DNA of 40,566 bases from Spongiactinospora gelatinilytica (GTDB lineage Bacteria; Actinomycetota; Actinomycetes; Streptosporangiales; Streptosporangiaceae), in NCBI RefSeq assembly GCF_003236385.1, contig NZ_POUA01000022.1:1-40566 (forward strand). Direction: 5' to 3'. The position numbers were made by a program, and so were the translations under genes. Within the stretch, counting starts at the first letter, position 1; every line of letters starts with the position of its first letter. Shown piece by piece: positions 1-9,317 of this stretch. Under the pieces are notes generated by a model. That model made no database searches, was not told where the DNA came from, and was given only the letters and a program-made list of their open reading frames with translations.

Positions 1-882
1 CAGGAATACGTCAGGAACTACCCGCCCCCCGGCTACCAGCAGCCCGGCCAGTACGGCAGGCCGGGTCAGCAGGGGCAATCGGGTCAGCAGGGTCAGCCGG
101 GTCAGCAGGGGTACGGCCAGAGCGCGGTCACCCCGGCGTACGGCGGGCAGCAGCAGTACGCCCCGCCGTACCCACAGCAGGGCTACCCCGGGCCTGGCCA
201 CCGGCCCGCCCAGCAGCCCCCGCCGCAGCGGCCCGCGCAGGGCCACGACCGGCAGCAGGCGCCGCATCAGGAGCAGGCGTCACAGAACAAGATGCATGCC
301 GTGGCCGCGATCCTGCTGCTGGCCATCGTGGCCGCGGTGGCGGTCCTGGCCCCGGTCGTCGTGGCGCTGATCGTGATCCCGCTGGCCGTCGTGCTGCGCG
401 CCGCCGACATCGCGCAGCCGTCCTTCGGCGACCGCCCGGCAGGGTCGGCGGCGGCAGACGTCGTGCGGGTGTTCGGCCGTCCGGCCGCGCTCGCCAAGTC
501 CGCGGGCGTCACGCTCGCGCTGGTGCCCTACGGGCTGATCCTGGGCCTGCCGGTGACGCTGCTGCTCACCGTGCTGCTCACGAACATGGAACTGGTCAAC
601 GCGCTGAGCTGGGGTTCGGCGGTCGCGCTGTGGACGGTCTGCGCCGGTCCCGGGGTCGAGGGCCCGGGCCGCCAGTTGCGCCGCACGCTGGCCTCCCTGC
701 TGCCCGAGCGGACCGCGGCCACCGTGGCGACGGCGGTGCTGGCGGGCCTGGCGCTGGTAATGGCGGTGCTCGTCGTGGGTACAGTGACCGGCTCGGGCAA
801 GGCGGAGTTCGCGCCGATCGGAGTGGAACAAATTACGGGACAGCTCGACAGCCTGCGAAAGAAGGCAGGAGGGCCGGAGTGA
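1..882 (+). CDS. C-terminal part of a membrane-tailed Ser/Thr protein kinase (5' end outside window)
   Basis: The open frame runs in from the window edge, so the start is missing. The first ~95 residues are a low-complexity Pro/Gln/Gly/Tyr-rich linker with PGQQGQ-like repeats. They are followed by hydrophobic segments starting at the residue encoded at 292, then further membrane segments and a short polar C-terminus. No kinase domain is visible here. The assignment rests on the tail: segment order and spacing (membrane pair, RxxDxxxxxxFGD-like loop, GxPxALxKxG segment, membrane) match the tail of the intact kinase that starts at 882. The stop TGA (880-882) shares one base with that ATG, so the two are translationally coupled. 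It could instead be a kinase-less membrane protein of the same family; the upstream sequence would decide. Confidence 0.6.
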   Translation, partial: QEYVRNYPPPGYQQPGQYGRPGQQGQSGQQGQPGQQGYGQSAVTPAYGGQQQYAPPYPQQGYPGPGHRPAQQPPPQRPAQGHDRQQAPHQEQASQNKMHAVAAILLLAIVAAVAVLAPVVVALIVIPLAVVLRAADIAQPSFGDRPAGSAAADVVRVFGRPAALAKSAGVTLALVPYGLILGLPVTLLLTVLLTNMELVNALSWGSAVALWTVCAGPGVEGPGRQLRRTLASLLPERTAATVATAVLAGLALVMAVLVVGTVTGSGKAEFAPIGVEQITGQLDSLRKKAGGPE

Positions 883-2741
883 TGAATCCACAGGAGACGC
901 AGACGCCCGACATGGTCGGCCACTATCGGCTGATCAAGAAGATCGGCGAGGGCGGGATGGGGGTCGTCTACCTCGGCATCGACGACGAGGGCACCGACCT
1001 GGCCGTCAAGATCCTGCATCCGCACGTCGCGGCCGACCTCAAGGCGCGCGACCGGCTGACGCGCGAGGTCGAGACCATGCGCCGGGTGCGCAGCCCGCAC
1101 GTGGCCGACGTGATCGACGCCGAGCTGACCGGGGCGCAGCCGTTCATCGTGACCCGGTTCGCGCCGGGGCGCACGCTGGAGGAGACGGTCCTGGTCGACG
1201 GGCCGCTGCCGGCGGCGGAGGTGATCCGGCTGGCCCGTGGCCTGTGCGCGGCGCTGGTGGCGATCCACGCGGCCGACGTGATCCACCGCGACCTCAAGCC
1301 GGCCAACGTGATCCTGGTCGGCGGCGAGCCGCTGGTCATCGACTTCGGCATCGCGCACCTGGTCAACGCGACCCGCCTCACGCAGACCGGGATGTTCGTG
1401 GGCACGCCCGGCTACCTCGCGCCCGAGATCATCAAGGACACCGAGATCACCCAGGCCGCCGACGTGCACGCGCTGGCCTCCACGGTGTTCTTCGGCGCGA
1501 CCGGCAAGCCGCCGTTCGGCACCGGCACGTTCGAGTCGGTCTGCTTCAACATCATGAACGGCAGCGCCCAGGTCGACGAGGCCCCCGCCTGGCTGCGCGG
1601 CTGGCTGCGGGCGGCGCTGGCGGTGGAGCCAGGGTCCCGCCCGACGGCCCGTGGGCTCGCGCAGATGGCGCGTTCCCTCGACCCTTCGGTCACCTCCTTC
1701 CACGAGGCCGCCCCGCCCCGGGAGCAGACCAAGGTGATGGGCGGTCGCAAGGACGGCACGCGGGTGCTGTCGCACGAGGACGGCTACGCCGACCTGCTGC
1801 CGCCGGTGGAGTACACCCGGCCGGGGCGCGGGCGCAAGGACCATTCCGCGGCGGAGACCAGCCGGATGGCCGCGGCCGCCGCGCCGCCTGCCGCGCCGCC
1901 GCCGGTCCAGGTGCCGCCGTACGTCCCGCCGGCGCCCTACGCCGACCAGCGGGTCGCCGGATACCCGCCGCCGCAGCCCGCCGGGCGGCCGGCGGCGTAC
2001 GCGCCGCCGGGCGAGGCCCGGCCCTACGAACCGCCGGCCCCGCCGCGTGAGCGCCGCCCGCCCTACCGGGTCTCGCACCCGGTGCTGGGCGCGCTGTTGC
2101 TGGCGACCCTGGTCGGGGCGGCCTTCATCATGCCGGTGCTGGTCAGCGCCCTGGCCATTGTGCTGGTGCTGTGCCTGCGGGTCGGCGAGCACCTGTTCGG
2201 CGACCTCGCCGAGCGGCGCAAGGTGCGCGGCAACAGCGGGGCCGACCCGGTGCTGGCGCTACTCGGCACGCCGTGGGCGCTGATCAAGGCGGGTCTCGGC
2301 ACCGCGGTGCACGTGCCGCTGTCGGTGATGTTCGGGATGTGCGTGTGGGGCGTGCTCGCGTACGGCGGGGGGATGAGCACCAACGGCGCCGCGGCCTACG
2401 CGGCGGGCGCGTTCACCGCGGGCCTGTTCGTGCTGCCCGGCGGCCGCAAGCCACGGCGCGCGGTGTCCCGGGTGCTCACCGGGGTGATCAGGAGCCCGCG
2501 GGCCGGGATGGTCACCGCGGTGTCCCTGGCGGTGATCACGGCGTTCGTGCTGTTGATCGCGTTCAGCACGGCCCCGTCCTTCGCGCCCTGGAAACCGCCG
2601 GAGCAGGTCATCGAGAACCTCACCGACGAGTTCCGCAGGCGCACCGACGAGGCGTCCATGGGCGCTGTCGACCTGGTGACCGGGCTCATCGGCGACCTGA
2701 TGTCCAGTCTGGGGCTCGGCTTCCTCTCGCCCTGGTCCTGA
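882..2741 (+). CDS. Membrane-anchored eukaryotic-type Ser/Thr protein kinase
   Basis: About 619 residues. The N-terminal ~280 residues are a complete Hanks-type kinase: glycine loop GEGGMG (22-27), ATP-binding Lys in LAVKIL (K43), catalytic HRDLKPAN (~residue 138), DFG (~155) and the activation/P+1 segment GTPGYLAPE. A Pro/Ala/Tyr-rich linker (~330-400) leads to a tail with several hydrophobic segments. There is no PASTA or other extracellular sensor domain, so the ligand is unknown. The ATG at 882 was chosen because it overlaps the upstream stop (TGATG) and places the glycine loop at the usual distance; an upstream in-frame start at 630 would run through the previous gene. The role is presumably phospho-signalling at the membrane; the substrate is unknown. 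It is very close to the kinase at 2834 in the VKILHPHVAAD region, suggesting tandem duplication. Confidence 0.9.
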   Translation: MNPQETQTPDMVGHYRLIKKIGEGGMGVVYLGIDDEGTDLAVKILHPHVAADLKARDRLTREVETMRRVRSPHVADVIDAELTGAQPFIVTRFAPGRTLEETVLVDGPLPAAEVIRLARGLCAALVAIHAADVIHRDLKPANVILVGGEPLVIDFGIAHLVNATRLTQTGMFVGTPGYLAPEIIKDTEITQAADVHALASTVFFGATGKPPFGTGTFESVCFNIMNGSAQVDEAPAWLRGWLRAALAVEPGSRPTARGLAQMARSLDPSVTSFHEAAPPREQTKVMGGRKDGTRVLSHEDGYADLLPPVEYTRPGRGRKDHSAAETSRMAAAAAPPAAPPPVQVPPYVPPAPYADQRVAGYPPPQPAGRPAAYAPPGEARPYEPPAPPRERRPPYRVSHPVLGALLLATLVGAAFIMPVLVSALAIVLVLCLRVGEHLFGDLAERRKVRGNSGADPVLALLGTPWALIKAGLGTAVHVPLSVMFGMCVWGVLAYGGGMSTNGAAAYAAGAFTAGLFVLPGGRKPRRAVSRVLTGVIRSPRAGMVTAVSLAVITAFVLLIAFSTAPSFAPWKPPEQVIENLTDEFRRRTDEASMGAVDLVTGLIGDLMSSLGLGFLSPWS

Positions 2742-2833
2742 CCCGGCGGGGCCGGACGACTTCCTCCGCCCGTGCGCCTTCGCGTGCGCGACGGCTTCTT
2801 CTGAGGCACGATGAATGTGGCGGAGGGAGTGTC

Positions 2834-4105
2834 ATGGGCGGGCCAGAGGGTGAGCGCCTGGGCGATTACCGGCTGCTCTCGCTGATCGGGGCGGGCGGGT
2901 TCGGAGAGGTTCATCTGGCGCTCGATCCCGAGGGCCGGACGGTGGCGGTGAAGATCCTGCATCCGCACGTCGCGGCCGACACGGGCGCGCTCGCGCGGCT
3001 CGCGCGGGAGGTCGAGACCATGCGCCGGGTGCGCGGCGACCACATCGCCGAGGTGCGCGACGCCTCACTCGGCGGCGGCCGCCCCTACCTGGTCACCCGT
3101 TACGTGCAGGGCAGGCCGCTGAGCACGCTGGTGGCCGAGGACGGGGCGATCGGCGGTGACTTCCTGCTGCGCCTGGCGCGCGGGCTGGTCGCCGCGCTGA
3201 CGTCCATCCACGGGGCCGGGGTGATCCACCGCGACCTGAAGCCGGCCAACGTGATCGTGGCCGACGGCGTGCCCGTGGTGATCGACTTCGGCATCGCGCA
3301 CGCGCTCGACTCGGTGTCGGTCACCGCGTCGGGGGCGGTGCTGGGCACGCCGGGTTACCTGGCGCCGGAGGTGATCGAGGGCGCCGAGTCGGGGGCCGCG
3401 GCCGACGTGTTCGCGTTCGCGGCCACGCTGGCGTACGCGGCGACGGGCCGCCAGCCGTACGGGCAGGGGCCGGCCACCGCGGTCGCCTACCGGGTGGTCC
3501 ACCACGAGCCCGACCTGGACGGCGTGCCCGACTGGCTGGCGCCGCTGCTGCGCGAGTGCCTGGTGCGGGAGCCGTCGATCCGGCCGACCGCCGCACAGCT
3601 CGCGGCGCGGCTCGGGGTGCCGGTCGAGGCGTCGTCGCCCGCCGCGGTGGGGGGCACGCTGGTCGGCCAGATCCCGCCGGTGCCCGCGAACGGCGGGGCC
3701 GACACCGTGCACTCGATGGCCACCCGCGAGGTCGGCCAGATCCGCCAGGCCGGGCGGCCCTCTCCCGACGAGGTCAGGGCCAGGCACGCGGCGAAGATCC
3801 GCACCCGGTGGGTGATCGGCTCGGGCATCGTGGCGGCGCTGGCCGCCGCCGCGGCCTCGGAAAACCTTCCGGAGGTCGCGCTGCTGGTGCTGGCCGGCTA
3901 CGCGGTCGGGGTGCTCGGCGACGCCGCGGTCGGGCTGCTCTCGCGCGGCGGGCCGCAGCGCACGCGGGTGCTGATCGACGTGGGCGGCGGCGTCGGCACG
4001 GTCGCGCTGTGGCTGCTGCTGAGCACGGTGTTCAGCACGTTCACGCTGGTGCTGGCACTGGGTACGGTGGTCTTCGTACTGCTGGTACTGGTCCTGGCGG
4101 GGTAG
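2834..4105 (+). CDS. Membrane-anchored eukaryotic-type Ser/Thr protein kinase
   Basis: 423 residues. The ATG at 2834 follows a GGAGG motif (2822-2826). Kinase motifs are complete: GAGGFGEV, AVKIL, HRDLKPAN, VIDFGIAH and GTPGYLAPE. After the kinase domain (~270 residues) a short linker leads to a hydrophobic C-terminal quarter with about four membrane segments and almost no residues after the last one. Stretches of about 30 bases are identical or nearly so with the kinase at 882 (VKILHPHVAAD and REVETMRRVR regions). The tail, however, is different and shorter. It is the third member of a same-strand kinase cluster and lies upstream of etfBA, with 143 bp between, so probably a separate transcription unit. 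Function beyond Ser/Thr phosphorylation cannot be read from sequence. Confidence 0.9.
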   Translation: MGGPEGERLGDYRLLSLIGAGGFGEVHLALDPEGRTVAVKILHPHVAADTGALARLAREVETMRRVRGDHIAEVRDASLGGGRPYLVTRYVQGRPLSTLVAEDGAIGGDFLLRLARGLVAALTSIHGAGVIHRDLKPANVIVADGVPVVIDFGIAHALDSVSVTASGAVLGTPGYLAPEVIEGAESGAAADVFAFAATLAYAATGRQPYGQGPATAVAYRVVHHEPDLDGVPDWLAPLLRECLVREPSIRPTAAQLAARLGVPVEASSPAAVGGTLVGQIPPVPANGGADTVHSMATREVGQIRQAGRPSPDEVRARHAAKIRTRWVIGSGIVAALAAAAASENLPEVALLVLAGYAVGVLGDAAVGLLSRGGPQRTRVLIDVGGGVGTVALWLLLSTVFSTFTLVLALGTVVFVLLVLVLAG

Positions 4106-4248
4106 GGCGGACCCACCTCGGCGCACCGGAATATTGTTCGGTAAAGTGTGCGCAGGCGGTCGGCCCGCCGTCCGCCCGAGGCGTCATGCCTGGCAGTCTT
4201 GGCAGCGCGAAGCATGATGGGATAAATCGTCCGGAGGCCATGGACCCC

Positions 4249-5034
4249 ATGAACATCGTCGTCTGCGTGAAGCAGGTCCCCGACACGGCGACCGAGCGCA
4301 AGCTCAGGTCGGATGACAAGACCCTGGACAGAGACGCCGCCGACGGCGTCATCAACGAGCTGGACGAATATGCCGTGGAGGAGGCTCTCAAGCTCAAGGA
4401 GGCGCATGGCGGCGAGGCGGCGGTGACCGTGCTCACCATGGGGCCGGCCAAGGCCACCGAGACCATTCGCAAGGCCCTCGCCATGGGCGCAGACAAGGCG
4501 GTCCACCTGACCGACGACGCGCTGCACGGGTCCGACGCGCTCTCCACCTCCTACGCGATGGCCCAGGCGCTCGGCAGGATCGGGTTCGACCTGGTCGTGC
4601 TCGGCTCGGAGTCCACCGACGCCCGTACCGGCGTGCTGGCCGCGATGCTGGCCGAACGGCTCGGCGTGGCCCAGCTCACGCAGGCCAAGAAGGTCGAGGT
4701 GTCCGGCACCTCGATCGCCGTCGAGCGGGTCACCGAGTACGGCTACGACAAGGTCGAGGCCACCCTGCCCGCCGTCGTGTCGGTGGTCGAGAAGATCAAC
4801 GAGCCGCGTTACCCGTCGTTCAAGGGCATCATGGCGGCCAAGAAGAAGCCGGTGGAGACGCTGTCGGTGGCCGACGCCGGCATCGCCGCCGACCAGGTCG
4901 GCCTGGCCGGGGCGTGGAGCGAGGTGGCGGAGTTCGCCGCCGCCCCGCCGCGCGGCGCGGGCACCATCGTCAAGGGCGACGGCGACGGCGGCACCAAGAC
5001 CGCCGACTTCCTGGTCACCAAGAAGTTCATCTGA
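4249..5034 (+). CDS. etfB: Electron transfer flavoprotein beta subunit
   Basis: 261 residues, the normal length for EtfB. It begins MNIVVCVKQVPDT, the family's usual start. It contains the nucleotide-binding-like core (GADKAVHLTDD, VVLGSESTDARTG) and the C-terminal recognition region (YPSFKGIMAAKKKPVE). EtfB pairs with EtfA to carry electrons from acyl-CoA and other flavin dehydrogenases to the ETF:quinone oxidoreductase; it binds AMP while EtfA holds most of the FAD site. ATG 4249 is preferred to the in-frame ATG at 4240 because GGAGG (4233-4237) is 11 nt from the first and only 2 nt from the second. etfA follows after 18 bp, so they form an operon. Confidence 0.95.
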   Translation: MNIVVCVKQVPDTATERKLRSDDKTLDRDAADGVINELDEYAVEEALKLKEAHGGEAAVTVLTMGPAKATETIRKALAMGADKAVHLTDDALHGSDALSTSYAMAQALGRIGFDLVVLGSESTDARTGVLAAMLAERLGVAQLTQAKKVEVSGTSIAVERVTEYGYDKVEATLPAVVSVVEKINEPRYPSFKGIMAAKKKPVETLSVADAGIAADQVGLAGAWSEVAEFAAAPPRGAGTIVKGDGDGGTKTADFLVTKKFI

Positions 5035-5052
5035 GGACGGGGGTTACAAACG

Positions 5053-6006
5053 ATGTCGGAGATTCTCGTTCTCGTCGAACACGTCGACGGTGAGGTCAAG
5101 AAGGTCACCCTTGAGCTGCTGACCCTGGCCCGCGGCCAGGGCGCGCCCAGCGCCGTGTGGGCCGGGCCCGGCTACACCGAGGAGGTCAGGGCCAGGCTCG
5201 CCGAGTACGGCGCGGAGAAGGTCTACGTGGCCGACTCCCAGGAGATCGTCGATTACGTCGTCGCGCCCAAGGCCGAACTCCTCGCGCAGTTGGTCGCCTC
5301 CGCTTCGGCAGGCGGGGTGCTGGTCGCGGCCACCGCCGAGGGCAAGGAGATCGCCGGCCGGCTGGCGATCAAGACCGACTCCGGCGTGATCACCGACGCG
5401 GTGGGGCTGGGCGAGGGCTTCGTGGCCGACCAGTCCATCTTCGGCGGCGGGGTCAACGTCAGGTCCCGGGTCGCCAAGGGCACCCCGATCGTGGCGGTCC
5501 GCCCCAACTCGGTGACCCCCGAGCCCGCCGCGGGCGCGGGTGCCGAGGAGCGGGTGAGCGTCACTCTGTCCGACGCGGCGCGGGCCGCACGGGTGGCCGA
5601 GCGGGTCAAGGAGGAGAAGGGCGCGCGCCCCGAGCTGGCCGAGGCCGCGATCGTGGTCTCCGGCGGCCGTGGCGTCGGGTCGGCGGAGGACTTCGCGCTG
5701 ATCGAACGGCTCGCCGACTCCCTCGGCGCGGCGGTGGGCGCGTCCAGGGCCGCCACCGACCTGGGGTGGTACCCGCACCAGTTCCAGGTCGGCCAGACCG
5801 GCAAGACGGTCTCCCCGCAGCTTTACATCGCGGTCGGCATCTCCGGCGCGATCCAGCACCGGGCCGGGATGCAGACCGCGAAGACGATCATCGCCGTCAA
5901 CAAGGACAGCGAGGCCCCGATCTTCGAGCTGGCCGACTTCGGCGTGGTGGGGGACCTGTTCCAGGTGGTCCCCCAGCTCATCGAGGAGATCGAGAAGCGC
6001 AAGTAG
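5053..6006 (+). CDS. etfA: Electron transfer flavoprotein alpha subunit
   Basis: 317 residues. The N-terminal domain is variable; the C-terminal half carries the FAD-binding signature of EtfA: SGGRGVGS, the [40 protein letters not shown] block and AVNKD. It forms the EtfAB heterodimer with the product of the preceding gene, moving electrons from flavoprotein dehydrogenases to the respiratory chain. The gene starts 18 bp after etfB and clearly belongs to the same transcript. The downstream gene is convergent, with stop codons 15 bp apart. Confidence 0.95.
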   Translation: MSEILVLVEHVDGEVKKVTLELLTLARGQGAPSAVWAGPGYTEEVRARLAEYGAEKVYVADSQEIVDYVVAPKAELLAQLVASASAGGVLVAATAEGKEIAGRLAIKTDSGVITDAVGLGEGFVADQSIFGGGVNVRSRVAKGTPIVAVRPNSVTPEPAAGAGAEERVSVTLSDAARAARVAERVKEEKGARPELAEAAIVVSGGRGVGSAEDFALIERLADSLGAAVGASRAATDLGWYPHQFQVGQTGKTVSPQLYIAVGISGAIQHRAGMQTAKTIIAVNKDSEAPIFELADFGVVGDLFQVVPQLIEEIEKRK

Positions 6007-6021
6007 CGGCGGCGGGGGTGC

Positions 6022-7257
6022 TCAGGCGGCCATGGGGTCCTTGGCCGCCTGCCGTACCTCCTCCGCGCGCACGCCCGGCAGTGCCGTCAGTTGCAGGGCA
6101 GGGCGCTCCGGTACGGCCGGGCGGCGCGGCAGCAGGCGGGTCGTGATCGCGATGATCACGCCCAGCACCACCGCGCTGAACATCGCGGTCCGCAGGGATG
6201 CGTGGTCGGAGACGAAACCGATCACCACCGGTCCCAGCAGCAGGCCCGCGTATCCCATCGCGCTGGTCTGCGCGATGGCCGGGCCGGGCGACCCGGTGGC
6301 CGTGCCCGCCAGGGAGAGCGCCACGGGCGAGATGGTCGCGACCGCGATCCCCACGAACACCATCCCGGTGATCGCCACCGCGGCCGTGGGCGCGCTGACC
6401 ACGACCGCGAACGTCGCCGCCGTCGCCAGCCCGGACAGTCCGAGCAGCGCCGGGGCGCCCACGCGGGCGCGGACCCGGTCACCGGCCAGCCGCCCGGCCA
6501 GCATGCCCGCCTCGAACAGCGGGTAGCCGAGCGCGGCCAGCGCCTCCGGGGCGCCGAGGGTGTTCCGCAGGAACAGCCCGTTCCAGTCGGCGATCGTGCC
6601 CTCCACCATGAACGCGCAGAACGCGATCACGCCCAGCAGGTAGACCACGGGCGGTACGCGCCGCGCGCCGGTCCGTGCGCCCCGCCCGGCGTCCTGGCGG
6701 GGCTCGGCCAGGTAGGCGCGGCCGATCACGATCAGCACCGGCAGCGCCGCCACGGCGACCAGCGTCAGGTGCGTCCCGTACGGCAGGCCCGCCGTGATGG
6801 CCAGCGTGCCGAGCAGTCCCGCGGAGATCGCCCCCACGCACCAGCCCGCGTGCATGCCGTTCATCAGGTGCCGCCCGGCGGCCCGCTCCACCACCGAACC
6901 CTGCGCGTTCATCGCGATGTCCACGGTCCCGAACGCCATGCCGAACGCCGCCGCGCCCGCGAGGAGCAGCGGGAAGCTCGGTGCGAGGGCCACCAGGACC
7001 AGCGCGGCCGCGCACAGCGGCCCGCCGACGCGCAGTACCGCGCGGCTGCCCGCGCGGGCCATCACCGCGCGCATCGACTGCATCGTCACCAGCGCGCCGA
7101 CGCCCCAGGCCAGTAGTACCGCGCCGACCGCCGCCTCATTCAATTCGAGCCGGTCGGCCAGCGCCGGAATGCGCACGGTGAAGCTCCCGCACAAAAGCCC
7201 AGCCAGGACGAATGTGACGATAGCCCCAATTCTGGCCGTTCTCAGCTCGCGGGTCAT
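6022..7257 (-). CDS. MFS transporter
   Basis: 411 residues with about twelve hydrophobic segments and the loop pattern of a major facilitator. It begins [20 protein letters not shown], close to YbjJ/fucose-permease-like actinobacterial transporters. The start at 7257 has a good ribosome site (AAGGAG, ~6 nt upstream on the minus strand); a longer frame to 7368 exists but lacks one and would add a non-conserved polar stretch. It lies downstream of the TetR gene on the same strand with 228 bp between, so it is a plausible TetR target. The separate hairpin at 7332-7366 implies it may also have its own promoter. Substrate is unknown; export is inferred from the TetR pairing. A 7-bp inverted repeat (6025-6049) lies in the last codons near the convergent etfA stop. 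Confidence 0.85.
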   Translation of the reverse strand: MTRELRTARIGAIVTFVLAGLLCGSFTVRIPALADRLELNEAAVGAVLLAWGVGALVTMQSMRAVMARAGSRAVLRVGGPLCAAALVLVALAPSFPLLLAGAAAFGMAFGTVDIAMNAQGSVVERAAGRHLMNGMHAGWCVGAISAGLLGTLAITAGLPYGTHLTLVAVAALPVLIVIGRAYLAEPRQDAGRGARTGARRVPPVVYLLGVIAFCAFMVEGTIADWNGLFLRNTLGAPEALAALGYPLFEAGMLAGRLAGDRVRARVGAPALLGLSGLATAATFAVVVSAPTAAVAITGMVFVGIAVATISPVALSLAGTATGSPGPAIAQTSAMGYAGLLLGPVVIGFVSDHASLRTAMFSAVVLGVIIAITTRLLPRRPAVPERPALQLTALPGVRAEEVRQAAKDPMAA

Positions 7258-7331
7258 CGTCGCTCCTTTCCAATGCAATAGAAGGTGCTCACGTTTGGTT
7301 TCGGCGGCGGCGAGGCGGGCACACAGAAGCA

Positions 7332-7366
7332 GGTCGCCCGAACGGCCCGGGCCGTTGCGGGCGACC
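7332..7366. terminator. Large inverted repeat between the TetR and MFS genes
   Basis: Two 9-base arms (7332-7340 and 7358-7366) flank a perfect 16-bp palindrome (AACGGCCCGGGCCGTT, 7341-7356) with a single bulged G at 7357. This could fold as one 17-bp stem. It lies after the tetR stop and ~75 bp before the MFS start. It may be a tetR terminator without a U-tract, or a protein-binding site for MFS control. It is unlike the TetR operator at 8021, so it is probably not a second copy. Confidence 0.5.
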
Positions 7367-7485
7367 ACCAGTGGGCGATCTCGCAGGGGGGATCGGCGGA
7401 GCGGTGGCGCAGGCCGCCGTCAGCGGGGCATCACGAGGGGCCGGTCGGCCGCTTGCCCGGGGGATGCGGGGTGATCTGTGCGGCC

Positions 7486-8013
7486 TCAGCGCAGCATGGC
7501 GAGCAGCCGTTGCTCCAGATCGTCGTAGTGCTGTTGAGAGTAGAGGCCGGGCGCATGTGTGGCGACTTCCCAGACCCCCTCGCAGGCCAGCCGCACGACC
7601 TCCGAGACCGCCGGGTCGGGCTCGTGGGCGAGCTCGTCCGAATGCCATCGGGCCATCGCCTCGCGCAGCGGCGCGAGCAGGTCGGGGTCTCCGGCCGCGG
7701 CCGTGACGACCGCCCATCGTCGCAACCGGCCGGTGCGCAGCGCGGCGAACGTCGCGTGGACATAGCGCTCGGTGTAGGCGCGCGGCGGCCCGCTCGGCCC
7801 GCCGGGTGGGGGGTGCTCACCGATAAGCTGGTCGAAGTCGGCGATGAGCCGCTCGACCAGGGCGCGGATCAATGCTTCCTTGCTGTTGAAGTGATAGAGA
7901 AGGCCCCCTTTGCTGACGCCCGCGGCCTGGGCGCAGGTGGCCAGGGTGAGCGCCGGTGCGCCACGGTCGGCCAGCAGCCGCTCCGCCGCGTCGAGCAACT
8001 CGTCTCTCTTCAC
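7486..8013 (-). CDS. TetR-family transcriptional regulator
   Basis: 175 residues from GTG 8013. Residues 1-50 form a standard TetR DNA-binding domain ([17 protein letters not shown] ... [19 protein letters not shown]). The rest is the variable ligand-binding and dimerisation domain (TetR_C-like, with a [13 protein letters not shown] segment). An upstream TTG (8049) would extend the frame but would put the operator inside the coding region. GTG 8013 lies 6 nt after a TACAGT -10 element, giving a leaderless mRNA. It probably represses itself through the palindrome at 8021-8042 and perhaps the MFS gene downstream on the same strand. The inducer is unknown. The divergent cysteine desulfurase gene is the other possible target. 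Confidence 0.9.
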   Translation of the reverse strand: MKRDELLDAAERLLADRGAPALTLATCAQAAGVSKGGLLYHFNSKEALIRALVERLIADFDQLIGEHPPPGGPSGPPRAYTERYVHATFAALRTGRLRRWAVVTAAAGDPDLLAPLREAMARWHSDELAHEPDPAVSEVVRLACEGVWEVATHAPGLYSQQHYDDLEQRLLAMLR

Positions 8014-8019
8014 GCTGCT

Positions 8020-8049
8020 ACTGTACCGGCCGGACGGTACAGCAGGCAA
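8020..8049 (-). promoter_or_regulatory. TetR promoter with embedded operator palindrome
   Basis: On the minus strand a TTGCCT -35 (8049-8044) and a TACAGT -10 (8025-8020) are separated by 18 nt; GTG 8013 begins 6 nt further on. Between and overlapping them is a perfect 8-bp inverted repeat CTGTACCG / CGGTACAG (8021-8028 and 8035-8042) with a 6-bp centre. A palindrome covering spacer and -10 is the usual layout for TetR autorepression. Operator identity is inferred from position and symmetry only. Confidence 0.65.
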
Positions 8050-8150
8050 ACCCGGGACTCCGCATACTCGAAAGCGCGGCTAGTCTTGGAAGGTCGTATT
8101 CCCCGAAAGGGTCAGTACTACAGGTATTGGTAAGTGAGGGGAGGGCGGTC

Positions 8151-9317
8151 GTGCATTCGGCCTATCTCGACCACGCGGCGACAACGCCAATGCGTGCGCA
8201 AGCCATCGCGGCGATGACCGAGCAACTCGGCCAGGTCGGCAACGCCTCGTCGTTGCACGCGGCCGGACGCCGGGTGCGCAGGGTGGTCGAAGAATCCAGG
8301 GAGGCCATCGCCCAGGCCCTGGACGCGCGGCCCAGCGAAATCGTCTTCACGGCCGGCGGCACCGAGGCCGACAACCTCGCCGTCAAGGGGCTGTACTGGG
8401 CGCGCAGGGCCGCCACCGGGGCCACCCGGATACTGCTCAGCGCGGTCGAGCACCACGCGGTGCTGGACGGCGCGCACTGGCTGGCCGAGCACCAGGGCGC
8501 GCAGGTCGAACTCCTGCCCGTCGACGAGTACGGCAGGGTCCACCCCGACACGCTCCGGGCCGCGATCGAACGCGACCCGGAGAGCGTCGCCCTGGTCAGC
8601 GTCATGTGGGCGAACAACGAAGTCGGAACGGTGCAACCGGTCAAGGTGCTCGCCGCCGTCGCGCACGACCACGGCGTCCCCTTCCACACCGACGCGGTGC
8701 AGGCCATCGGGCAGCTTCCGGTGTCGTTCGCGGGCTCGGGGGTCGACGCGCTCACCCTGTCCGGGCACAAGGCGGGCGGCCCGATGGGGGTCGGCGCGCT
8801 GCTGCTGGCCAGGGGCATCGACCCGGTTCCCGTGCTGCACGGTGGCGGCCAGGAGCGCGACGTGCGCTCGGGCACGCTCGACGCCCCGGCGGTGGCCGGG
8901 TTCGCGGCTGCGGTGACCGGGGCGGTGGCCGAGCAGGAGGAGCAGGCCAAGCGGCTGACCGCGCTGCGCGACGAGCTGATCGCGAAGGTCCGCGCCGCCG
9001 TACCCGACGTGGTCCTCAACGGCGCCCCCGACGACCGGCTGCCCGGCAACGCGCACTTCTCCTTCCCGGGTTGCGAGGGAGACGCGCTGCTGATGCTGCT
9101 CGACGCCAAGGGGGTCGAGTGCTCCACGGGCTCGGCGTGCTCGGCGGGGGTGGCGCAGCCTTCGCACGTACTGCTGGCGATGGGCACGGGGGCCGCGGCG
9201 GCCCGCGGATCCCTGCGCTTCACCCTCGGCCACACCTCCACCCAGGCGGACATCGACCGCCTCGCCGAGGTCATCGCCCCAGCCGTGGACCGCGCCTCCC
9301 GCGCCGGCCTGAGCTGA
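8151..9317 (+). CDS. Cysteine desulfurase (class V aminotransferase, NifS/IscS type)
   Basis: 388 residues from GTG 8151, with a strong GGGGAGGG ribosome site at 8138-8145. It begins [10 protein letters not shown], the family signature. PLP-site motifs are intact: [18 protein letters not shown] and the Schiff-base Lys in [15 protein letters not shown]. The catalytic cysteine lies in the [10 protein letters not shown] loop, followed by the RFTLG motif. It removes sulfur from cysteine as an enzyme persulfide. In actinobacteria a desulfurase of this kind lies near mnmA, the thiouridylase gene, so supplying tRNA 2-thiolation is the likely job; here mnmA is 4.5 kb downstream, separated by inserted or accessory genes. 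Iron-sulfur cluster supply is also possible. A stable hairpin follows the stop codon. Confidence 0.93.
   Translation: MHSAYLDHAATTPMRAQAIAAMTEQLGQVGNASSLHAAGRRVRRVVEESREAIAQALDARPSEIVFTAGGTEADNLAVKGLYWARRAATGATRILLSAVEHHAVLDGAHWLAEHQGAQVELLPVDEYGRVHPDTLRAAIERDPESVALVSVMWANNEVGTVQPVKVLAAVAHDHGVPFHTDAVQAIGQLPVSFAGSGVDALTLSGHKAGGPMGVGALLLARGIDPVPVLHGGGQERDVRSGTLDAPAVAGFAAAVTGAVAEQEEQAKRLTALRDELIAKVRAAVPDVVLNGAPDDRLPGNAHFSFPGCEGDALLMLLDAKGVECSTGSACSAGVAQPSHVLLAMGTGAAAARGSLRFTLGHTSTQADIDRLAEVIAPAVDRASRAGLS

Noticed and set aside
528-2192. Very long minus-strand frame opposite the kinase genes
   Set aside because: Arg/Gly/His/Asp-rich composition artefact of high-GC DNA; the opposite strand carries complete kinase motifs.
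4240-4248. Upstream ATG of etfB (MDP start)
   Set aside because: Only 2 nt from GGAGG, and the family normally starts at the residue encoded at 4249.
6025-6049. GGCGGCC/GGCCGCC stem as terminator for etfA
   Set aside because: It lies in the coding end of the convergent MFS gene with an 11-nt loop and no T-run; too weak to call.
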